NCBI GenBank assembly: GCA_024516035.1
Contig: CM044955.1
Span: 43,900,592 to 43,964,591 of the forward strand
From: Bactericera cockerelli
Lineage: Eukaryota; Arthropoda; Insecta; Hemiptera; Triozidae
Length of the DNA: 64,000 nt
Reading direction: 5' to 3'
In this document: one piece after another, positions 45,891-55,897 of the stretch
How the letters are laid out: each line of letters opens with the position of its first letter
Numbering within the stretch: position 1 is the stretch's first letter
Notes under the pieces: model-generated
Told to the model about the DNA's origin: nothing
The model's database searches: none
What the model saw: the letters and a program-made list of their open reading frames with translations, nothing else
Program-made: the position numbers and the translations under genes

Positions 45891-47163
45891 AAGTACCCGT
45901 GTTTGAAAAAAGAGTGCGAGATACTTACATTTTTGGGTTCTATTTTTCGACGTAGTCTCCTTTCAAGGCTACACACTACTTCCAGCGATCCTGGCACTTT
46001 TTTAGCCCTTCCAAAAAGTAGCTCCCTTCGAACTCCTCAAAATAGCCCTTTGTCTGGCTTATGACGTCATCATTTGAGCTGAACCTCTTTCCACCGAGCC
46101 AAACTTTCAAGTTAGGAAACAAAAAATAATCGCAGGGGGCTAGGTCAGGTGAGTAAGGTGGGTGTGGCAATAATTCGGATCCAAGTTGATGGATTTTAGC
46201 AGCAACAATTCCAGATGAGTGAGCTGGTGCATTGTCATGGTGAAACAAGATTTTCTTTCTCGCCAAATGGGGGCGTGTCTCCTTCAATTTTGCATCAAAT
46301 CGTGTCAATAACTCACTATAATATGCAGCAGTTATTGTTTTTCTTTTTTCCAAGAAGTCAATAAGAATAATTCCCTTTGCATCCCAAAAAACGGTAGCCA
46401 TGACTTTACCGGCCGATTGGACCGATTTCGCCTTCTTTGGGGCAGATTCTCCAACCAAAGTCCATTCTTTTGACTGCTGTTTGGTTTCTGGGGTATAGTG
46501 ATGTATCCAGGTTTCATCAACGGTCACAACTCGACGCAAAAAATCATCTGGATTGCGATTGAAGAGTTCTATACTAGCCTTTGAACAATTCAGCCGAATT
46601 CGTTTGTTGTCAATTGTGAGCAATCGCGGCACCCATCGCGCCGATAGTTTTCTCATGCCCAGCTTATCATGAAGGATTTTAAAAACAGTTCCATATGAAA
46701 TGCCCACACTCTCAGCTACTTCACGCACTTTTGTTCGGCGATCTTTGAGAATCATATCATGCACTTTTTCCACGACTTCCTCGGTACACACGTCTTCTGG
46801 GCGTCCTGGGCGGTCCTCGTCAAAAATGCTTGTGCGCCCTCGTTTAAATTCATTAAACCAAAAGCGAACAGTGGTTATAGAAGGTAAGAGCTCCCGTACA
46901 CAGCATCTAACTTTAATTTTATCTCATTACATTTTTTCTCGTCCAAAAAAAGGAATCGAATAACTGCTCGGTACTGTTCTTTTTCCATATCACTCAACTA
47001 TACGCAACACAACAACTTCAAGTGACCGATAAATGAAAACTAAGAGAGTAATCAGTTTCAAACTTTGGATGTGGTCATTTGAGATGTCGTTCCATCATCG
47101 TTCCATCAACAAGTATCAACAAGTTTCACCAATGATGTAACATGTCCCTAAACACGGGTACTT
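45891..47163 (-). mobile_element. mariner element, 1273 bp
   Basis: aagtacccgtgttt at 45891-45904 is inverted exactly at 47150-47163. The length and internal transposase frame are standard for mariner. A TA duplication is not apparent at these edges. Confidence 0.85.
45934..46988 (-). pseudogene. mariner transposase, inactivated
   Basis: The start at 46988 reads MEKEQYRAVIRFLFLDEKKC, then a frameshift/stop near 46875 precedes ITTVRFWFNEFKRGRTSIFD and DRPGRPEDV. The main frame from 46791 holds the catalytic triad: VDETWIHHYTPETKQQSKEW, HHDNAPAHSS and YSPDLAPCDYFLFP. The last two Asp are 34 residues apart (DD34D), and all three are intact. A TAG at 45976-45978 cuts the family tail CVALKGDYVEK. 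Confidence 0.92.
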
Positions 47164-47622
47164 ATTGATCTACCTACGTACTTACTTGTGGAAGTGTATT
47201 TCAGAATTCTTATTATATCGGTAGGTACAGCCATACGCGCAGCAAAAGTTTAAATATATGGTATACTTAAAGACAAAAAATTGCCTAGATGACCAGCGGC
47301 CGACCAAAATATTTATTTTAATTTTACGTTTTCTTGTCTCTAAGACCATGCGACATCACAATCAGAAATAAAAATATAGCATCGAGGCTCTTGAAAAATT
47401 GGAAATATATATAACTACGAGCTGGACATGATGCTAGTATAGGAATATATGGTATACTTTAGGCCAAAAAATTGCCCCGATGACCAGCGGCCGACCAAGT
47501 TATTACTATGAATTTTACGTTTTCTTGTTTCAAAGACCATGCGACATCATAATCAGAAATAAAAATATAGCATCGAGGCTCTCGAAAAATTGGAAAAATA
47601 TATAACTACGAGCTGGACATGA

Positions 47623-48709
47623 GGTAAGGTGACTTTTTTTTAAGCAGGTACTCATAATATAAAGAATTTTATTGAATATCTTTGAAATTCTTTCCTCTTT
47701 TTTTTACATAATATATTAAACATATTCAGAATAATGTCTGATTTTTTTTCTTGACCCTCTAATTCTCAAATCTATTGATCTTATAATTGAGAATTGATTG
47801 TTCACCCATACGAAATTTTTCACCACACTGAAGGACTTATTCCATTTGGAACTCAACACTGCCGAAATTCTTGTAAGGACCTTCTCAAATTCTTTGTGGA
47901 GTACACCTTCAGTGGAACAAACCATGGGAGTAAAAGTACTTCTTACATCTTCAGATGCCTGATCATACTTTGAATGTTTCTCATGGGCGTGTTGGTGAGA
48001 TACACTTGTCCAGTCTCTGGAAGTGTAGGAAGAAGCGTCGGGATTCACAATCCTGTAGTCTAAAAACGCAGTTCTTCCTGACTCCCAGAGTCCAACTATT
48101 TTGACGTCAGCAATCAGGGCAGGAGTATGGAGGCCCGAGGATTCTTGTATAACAGGTTCAATGCTAACACAAGGAAAGGCTAATTTGGCAAGTTCAGCAC
48201 CATCATCTCTGAGGTTGTCATGTCCATGTTTTACTAACCCCCCTTTCTTACAATTTAACGCATGGCAAACAGTCATTCTTTCATTGCACCCATCACATCT
48301 CTCAGGGAGGGACATTTCATGAGAGTAACGAAGAGATAGGGCATCACGAAACTGAGTTGGTGATAAATCGAAATTGTCAGCTTTTGTGGGTATCACATTC
48401 AACCAGTGACTACAGTTGCCTTCAACTACCCTAGTGAGAGTTTTCTTCTTTTTCTCAGACAGTTCGGACATGATCTGTCCCAGCTTAATTTTATTCTCTT
48501 CTTCCTTTTTCACAAAATTTTCTTTGAGAACTGTTTGCAGGTGGTTTTTATGATCTTCAATGTTCAAATCATCTCTTGTTTCAATGCATTGCACTAGTTT
48601 TTCAACAGCTCTTTTTGAGATGTTGTATGATTGCTCAGCAGAAGATACTGGATCTTTTATGGCTAAACCACCATATTTTGTTGGAAGTTCGAACAATTTT
48701 TGCTCAATA
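47623..48709 (-). mobile_element. 5'-truncated non-LTR retrotransposon inside the satellite
   Basis: The insertion is flanked by gagctggacatga at 47610-47622 and 48710-48722, a 13-bp target duplication of satellite sequence. On the minus strand it begins in coding sequence and ends in a 3' UTR. Its truncated 5' end and target duplication are what target-primed reverse transcription leaves. Confidence 0.8.
47716..48709 (-). CDS. Retrotransposon ORF C-terminus with CCHC knuckle and endonuclease-like domain, partial
   Basis: About 330 residues remain. After KLFELPTKYGGLAIKDPVSS (the end of the thumb region) come a coiled segment rich in Glu/Lys, RDALSLRYSHEMSLPERCDG, a zinc knuckle C-x2-C-x7-H-x3-C (CDGCNERMTVCHALNC), GHDNLRDDGAELAKLAF, then ADVKIVGLWESGRTAFLDYR and IDLRIRGSR. 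The Asp/Glu-rich ADVK...FLDYR segment is what I expect of a PD-(D/E)XK-type restriction-like endonuclease, as in R2-clade elements; that is inference. The open frame continues upstream into satellite sequence up to 48789, so its first codons are satellite-derived and the chimeric ORF is accidental. The frame itself is intact. Confidence 0.75.
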
Positions 48710-49877
48710 GAGCTGGACATGATGCTAGTATAGGAATATATGGTATACTTTAGGCCGAAAAATTGCCTAGATGACCACCGGCCGACCAAGTTATATCTAT
48801 GAATTTTACGTTCTCTTGTTTCTAAGTTATTGCGACATCATAATCAGAAATAAAAATATAGCATCGAGGCTCTCGAAAAATTGGAAAAATATATAACTAC
48901 GAGCTGGACATGAGGCTGGTATAGGAATATATGGTATACTTTAGGCCAAAAAATTGCCCCGATGACCACCGGCCGACCAAGTTATATCTATGAATTCTAC
49001 GTTTTCTTGTTTCTAAGACCATGCGACATCATAATCAGAAATAAAAATATAGCATCGAGGCTCTCGAAAAATTGGAAAAATATATAACTACGAGCTGGAC
49101 ATGATGTTAGTATAGGAATATATGGTATACTTTAGGCCGAAAAATTGCCCCGATGACCACCGGCCGACCAAGTTACATCTATGAATTGTACATTTTATTG
49201 TCTCTTAGACCATGCGACATCATAATCAGAAATAAAAATATAGCATCGAGGCTCTCGAATAATTTGAAAAATATAAAACTACGAGCTGGACATGAGTCTA
49301 GTATAGGAATATATGGTATACCTTAGGCCGAAAAATTGCCCCGATGACCACCGGCCGACCAAGTTATATCTATGAATTTTACGTTTTCTTGTCTCAAAGA
49401 CCATGCGACATCATAATCAGAAATAAAAATATAGCATCGAGGCTCTCGAAAAATTGGAAAAATATATAACTACGAGCTGGACATGATGTTAGTATAGGAA
49501 TATATGGTATACTTTAGGCCGAAAAATTGCCCCGATGACCACCGGTCGACCAAGTTACATCTATGAATTGTACATTTTATTGTCTCTTAGACCATGCGAC
49601 ATCATAATCAGAAATAAAAATATAGCATCGAGGCTCTCGAATAATTTGAAAAATATAAAACTACGAGCTGGACATGAGTCTAGTATAGGAATATATGGTA
49701 TACCTTAGGCCGAAAAATTGCCCCGATGACCACCGGCCGACCAAGTTATATCTATGAATTTTACGTTTTCTTGTCTCAAAGACCATGCGACATCATAATC
49801 AGAAATAAAAATATAACATCGAGGCTCTCGAAAAATTGGAAAAATATATAACTACGAGCTGGACATAATGTTAGTAT

Positions 49878-50639
49878 TCAAACTATGCGAACCTTGCTGG
49901 TGTTCCTGGTGTTCAAACAACAAGCAACTCTTCCTACCTCTGCCGCAGATGCAAAAGAGAGAAAGAAACCATACCCCATGTTCTTGGAAGTTGCTCGCAT
50001 AATGAACGCCTGATCACTATGCGTCATCACAAAGTGAAGAGAATGATTATTGAATTGTTAAAACTCAGAGAAGTAGACTGTTTTGAAGAGGTGTTTTGTG
50101 TGGACATGGACGGATCGAAACGCTTCTGTGATATATTGGCTTTTCCTAAAAATAGTAAAATGGCATACATTCTAGACCCAACAGTGAGGTATGAATCAAA
50201 TGATAAAAACCAGGCTGAAAAAGTGGACGAAGAGAAAAAAAGAATCTATGAACCGTGTATAGAACATCTCAAAGAAAAATACAGCAGTAAATATCCTCTT
50301 CGAGAATATCAAGTGATTGGTTTGTGGTTTGGAAGTAGAGGGTCAGTATCAAAGTTCCTGATGAATGCACTAAAACAGTTCATGATAACACCAAAACAAA
50401 TCCAAGAAATGTGTGAGACAGTTCTGAAAGATTCAATACACATCATTCATAACCACATCCACGGAGCATGAAAATAAAGAAGCAAAAAAAAAAAAAAAAC
50501 AGAAAAAAAAAAATTGTTTCTAGGAAGAAAAAAAAATGTATTAACTGATGGATATGCTGTGTACTAGCAATCAGCAAAAATGCTGACAGCATCTTTGTTA
50601 TATATTTCTTATAATAAATATAACATTTGTTTCTCTCTC
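49878..50639 (+). mobile_element. Second 5'-truncated retrotransposon inside the satellite
   Basis: Satellite sequence stops after gttagtat (49870-49877) and resumes at tatatggtatac (50640), about 5 bp of the monomer being lost; no target duplication is visible. The 3' part has A-rich stretches (50484-50520) and ends in ttctctctct without a poly-A tail. Confidence 0.75.
49881..50471 (+). CDS. R2-type ORF C-terminus: CCHC knuckle plus restriction-like endonuclease, partial
   Basis: In-frame from the left junction: NYANLAGVPGVQTTSNSSYL, the zinc knuckle CRRCKREKETIPHVLGSC (C-x2-C-x8-H-x4-C), RHHKVKRMIIELLK, RFCDILAFPKNSK followed by AYILDPTVRYE, then KRIYEPCIEHLKEKY and a basic tail ending HIHGA. 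Knuckle, RHH, the D-I and DPTVR-E positions are the layout of the endonuclease domain at the end of R2-clade ORFs. It is clearly a different family from the insertion at 47623-48709. The frame is intact but lacks the RT and everything upstream. Confidence 0.8.
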   Translation, partial: NYANLAGVPGVQTTSNSSYLCRRCKREKETIPHVLGSCSHNERLITMRHHKVKRMIIELLKLREVDCFEEVFCVDMDGSKRFCDILAFPKNSKMAYILDPTVRYESNDKNQAEKVDEEKKRIYEPCIEHLKEKYSSKYPLREYQVIGLWFGSRGSVSKFLMNALKQFMITPKQIQEMCETVLKDSIHIIHNHIHGA

Positions 50640-53600
50640 TATATGGTATACTTTAGGCCGAAAAATTGCCCCGATGACCACCGGCCGACCAAGTTACATC
50701 TATGAATTGTACATTTTATTGTCTCTTAGACCATGCGACATCATAATCAGAAATAAAAATATAGCATCGAGGCTCTCGAATAATTTGAAAAATATAAAAC
50801 TACGAGCTGGACATGAGTCTAGTATAGGAATATATGGTATACCTTAGGCCGAAAAATTGCCCCGATGACCACCGGCCGACCAAGTTATATCTATGAATTT
50901 TACGTTTTCTTGTTTCTAAGACTATGCGACATCATAATCAGAAATAAAAATATAGCATCGCGGCTCTCGAAAAATTGGAAAATATATAACTACGAGCTGG
51001 ACATGAGGCTGGTATAGGAATATATGGTATACCTTAGGCCGAAAAATTGCCCTGATGACCACCGGCCGACCAAGTTATATCTATGAATTTTACGTTTTCT
51101 TGTTTCTAAGACTATGCGACATCATAATCAGAAATAAAAATATAGCATCGCGGCTCTCGAAAAATTGGAAAATATATAACTACGAGCTGGACATGAGGCT
51201 GGTATAGGAATATATGGTATACCTTAGGCCGAAAAATTGCCCTGATGACCACCGGCCGACCAAGTTATATCTATGAATTTTACGTTTTCTTGTTTCTAAG
51301 ACTATGCGACATCATAATCAGAAATAAAAATATAGCATCGCGGCTCTCGAAAAATTGGAAAATATATAACTACGAGCTGGACATGAGGCTGGTATAGGAA
51401 TATATGGTATACCTTAGGCCGAAAAATTGCCCTGATGACCACCGGCCGACCAAGTTATATCTATGAATTTTACGTTTTCTTGTCTCAAAGACCATGCGAC
51501 ATCATAATCAGAAATAAAAATATAGCATCGAGGCTCTTGAAAAATTGGAAATATATATAACTACGAGCTGGACATGATGCTAGTATAGGAATATATGGTA
51601 TACTTTAGGCCAAAAAATTGCCCCGATGACCAGCGGGCGACCAAGTTATGTCTATGAATTTTACGTTTTCTTGTCTCAAAGACCATGCGACATCATAATC
51701 AGAAATAAAAATATAGCATCGAGGCTCTCAAAAAATTGGAAAAATATATAACTACGAGCTGGACATGAGGCTAGTATAGGAATATATGGTATACCTTGGG
51801 CCAAAAATATGCCCCGATGACCACCGGCCGACCAAGTTATATCTATGAATTTTACGTTTTCTTGTTTCTAAGTTATTGCGACATCATAATCAGAAATAAA
51901 AATATAGCATCAAGGCTCTCGAAAAATTGGAAAAATATATAACTACGAGCTGGACATGATGCTAGTATAGGAATATATGGTATACTTTAGGCCGAAAAAT
52001 TGCCTAGATGACCACCGGCCGACCAAGTTATATCTATGAATTTTACGTTCTCTTGTTTCTAAGTTATTGCGACATCATAATCAGAAATAAAAATATAGCA
52101 TCGAGGCTCTCGAAAAATTGGAAAAATATATAACTACGAGCTGGACATGAGGCTGGTATAGGAATATATGGTATACTTTAGGCCAAAAAATTGCCCCGAT
52201 GACCACCGGCCGACCAATTTATATCTATGAATTTTACGTTTTCTTGTTTCAAAGACCATGCGACATCATAATCAGAAATAAAAATATAGCATCGAGGCTC
52301 TCGAAAAATTGGAAAAATATATAACTACGAGCTGGACATGAGGCTGGTATAGGAATATATGGTATACCTTAGGCCGAAAAATTGCCCTGATGACCACCGG
52401 CCGACCAAGTTATATCTATGAATTTTACGTTTTCTTGTCTCAAAGACCATGCGACATCATAATCAGAAATAAAAATATAGCATCGAGGCTCTTGAAAAAT
52501 GGGAAATATATATAACTACGAGCTGGACATGATGCTAGTATAGGAATATATGGTATACTTTAGGCTGAAAAATTGCCCCGATGACCACCGGCCGACCAAG
52601 CTATGTCTATGAATTTTACGTTTTCTTGTTTCAAAGACCATGCGACAGCATAATCAGAAATAAAAATATAGCATCGAGGTTTTAAAAAAATTGGAAAAAT
52701 ATATAACTACGAGCTGGACATGAGGCTAGTATAGGAATATATGGTATACCTTGGGCCAAAAATATGCCCCGATGACCACCGGCCGACCAAGTTATATCTA
52801 TAAATTTTACTTTTTCTTGTTTCTAAGACTATACGACATCATAATCAGAAATAAAAATATAACATCAAGGCTCTCGAATAATTTGAAAAATATAAAACTA
52901 CGAGCTGGACATGATGCTAGTATAGGAATATATGGTATACTTTAGGCCGAAAAATTGCCTAGATGACCACCGGCCGACCAAGTTATATCTATGAATTTTA
53001 CGTTTTCTTGTTTCTAAGTTATTGCGACATCATAATCAGAAATAAAAATATAGCATCAAGGCTCTCGAAAAATTGGAAAAATATATAACTACGAGCTGGA
53101 CATGATGCTAGTATAGGAATATATGGTATACTTTAGGCCGAAAAATTGCCTAGATGACCACCGGCCGACCAAGTTATATCTATGAATTTTACGTTCTCTT
53201 GTTTCTAAGTTATTGCGACATCATAATCAGAAATAAAAATATAGCATCGAGGCTCTCGAAAAATTGGAAAAATATATAACTACGAGCTGGACATGAGGCT
53301 GGTATAGGAATATATGGTATACTTTAGGCCAAAAAATTGCCCCGATGACCACCGGCCGACCAATTTATATCTATGAATTTTACGTTTTCTTGTTTCAAAG
53401 ACCATGCGACATCATAATCAGAAATAAAAATATAGCATCGAGGTTCTCGAAAAATTGGAAAAATATATAACTACGAGCTGGACATGAGGCTGGTATAGGA
53501 ATATATGGTATACCTTAGGCCGAAAAATTGCCCTGATGACCACCGGCCGACCAAGTTATATCTATGAATTTTACGTTTTCTTGTCTCAAAGACCATGCGA

Positions 53601-55404
53601 CATCATAATCAGAAATAAAAATATAGCATCGAGGCTCTTGAAAAATTGGAAATATATATAACTACGAGCTGGACATGATGCTAGTATAGGAATATATGGT
53701 ATACTTTAGGCCAAAAAATCGCCCCGATGACCAGCGGCCGACCAAGTTATTACTATGAATTTTACGTTTTCTTGTCTCAAAGACCATGCGACATCATAAT
53801 CAGAAATAAAAATATAGCATCGAGGCTCTCGAAAAATTGGAAAAATATATAACTACGAGCTGGACATGATGTTAGTATAGGAATATATGGTATACTTTAG
53901 GCCGAAAAATTGCCCCGATGACCACCGGCCGACCAAGTTACATCTATGAATTGTACATTTTATTGTCTCTTAGACCATGCGACATCATAATCAGAAATAA
54001 AAATATAGCATCGAGGCTCTCGAATAATTTGAAAAATATAAAACTACGAGCTGGACATGAGTCTAGTATAGGAATATATGGTATACCTTAGGCCGAAAAA
54101 TTGCCCCGATGACCACCGGCCGACCAAGTTATATCTATGAATTTTACGTTTTCTTGTTTCTAAGACTATGCGACATCATAATCAGAAATAAAAATATAGC
54201 ATCGCGGCTCTCGAAAAATTGGAAAATATATAACTACGAGCTGGACATGAGGCTGGTATAGGAATATATGGTATACCTTAGGCCGAAAAATTGCCCTGAT
54301 GACCACCGGCCGACCAAGTTATATCTATGAATTTTACGTTTTCTTGTCTCAAAGACCATGCGACATCATAATCAGAAATAAAAATATAGCATCGAGGCTC
54401 TTGAAAAATTGGAAATATATATAACTACGAGCTGGACATGATGCTAGTATAGGAATATATGGTATACTTTAGGCCAAAAAATTGCCCCGATGACCAGCGG
54501 CCGACCAAGTTATTACTATGAATTTTACGTTTTCTTGTTTCAAATACCATGCGACATCATAATCAGAAATAAAAATATAGCATTGAGGCTCTCGAAAAAT
54601 TGGAAAAATATATAACTACGAGCTGGACATGAGACTAGTATAGGAATATATGGTATACCTTAGGCCGGAAAATTGCCCCGATGACCACCGGCCGACCAAT
54701 TTATATCTATGAATTTTACGTTTTCTTGTCTCAAAGACCATGCGACATCATAATCAGAAATGAAAATATAGCATCGAGGCTCTCGAAAAATTGGAAAAAT
54801 ATATAACTACGAGCTGGACATGATGTTAGTATAGGAATATATGGTATACTTTAGGCCGAAAAATTGCCCCGATGACCACCGGCCGACCAAGTTACATCTA
54901 TGAATTGTACATTTTATTGTCTCTTAGACCATGCGACATGATAATCAGAAATAAAAATATAGCATTGAGGCTCTCGAATAATTTGAAAAATATAAAACTA
55001 CGAGCTGGACATGAGTCTAGTATAGGAATATATGGTATACCTTAGGCCGAAAAATTGCCCCGATGACCACCGGCCGACCAAGTTATATCTATTAATTTTA
55101 CGTTTTCTTGTCTCAAAGACCATGCGACATCATAATCAGAAATAAAAATATAGCATCGAGGCTCTCGAAAAATTGGAAAAATATATAACTACGAGCTGGA
55201 CATGAGGCTGACATAGGAATATATGGTATATTTTAGGCCGAAAAATTGCCCAGTTGGCCGCCTGCCGTCTAACTATAGCATTAATTTTACCCTATACTGT
55301 CACTAGGACAATGGGAAAGCTGAATTAGAAATAAAAATGTAGCATCGAGACTATCTAAAAATTTGAAAAATATATAACTTATTGCTGTATATGACGCTAG
55401 CATT

Positions 55405-55590
55405 AGAACGCAGAAGTGGGATTACAACATTGAGAGAGAAAAAAAATCGTAGTAAAAATTCCCTTAATGGTGGCATTTATCCCTTTTCGTTGCTAACTTC
55501 AGCAACGCGAGGTACAAGATTTTTGCGTACCCTGTAGAATTTCAGAAATATTTTTCAGCAATGTTGGTAGCTTCAGGGACATTATTTATT
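55405..55590 (+). repeat. Direct repeat flanking the satellite block, right copy
   Basis: Partner of 36084-36270 in the same orientation, starting about 5-10 bp beyond the last degenerate satellite monomer. Shared words include agtgggattac, cgtaccctgtagaa and gttggtagcttcaggga. Confidence 0.6.
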
Positions 55591-55897
55591 TGTAATCAAA
55601 TCATTAATCAATCAATTGTGAAAAGTTAATTAATTTACCAATAAATTTATTCAAAAGCAGCTTTAATTACTTTTTTCGTTTTAAGAAAGCTATGGAAATC
55701 CCATGAAGAAGGAATTTACTAACAAGTATTCAGTTTCTATTTAATTCTACGTGTGTACCTAACTAACTCAATTTATTTAGATCCATAGATCAAAGTAATT
55801 ATTATCATGTTACTATGAGATACATAAGTAAGTCCTTGTAATCAAGTGACTACTATCGTAGCAATATCACCAGACTTTCCTGAAGGAATCCAAGAAG
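55591..55897 (+). other. Upstream region of the hAT-derived gene
   Basis: AT-rich with no ORF. A possible splice acceptor (aatatcaccag at about 55861-55873) precedes the start codon, so a non-coding first exon further upstream is possible. No clear promoter motif. Confidence 0.4.

Larger units (their letters stand above)
47252..55400 (-). repeat. Satellite array, same ~191-bp monomer, right arm, inverted
   Basis: The same monomer as 37013-43430 but in reverse complement throughout. Subtracting the two insertions (47623-48709 and 49878-50639) leaves about 6.3 kb, or 33 monomers, nearly equal to the left arm. Degenerate monomers mark the right edge from about 55220. Confidence 0.97.

Noticed and set aside
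52751..52945. ORF within the satellite
   Set aside because: Satellite monomer sequence; occurs through a variant without a stop.
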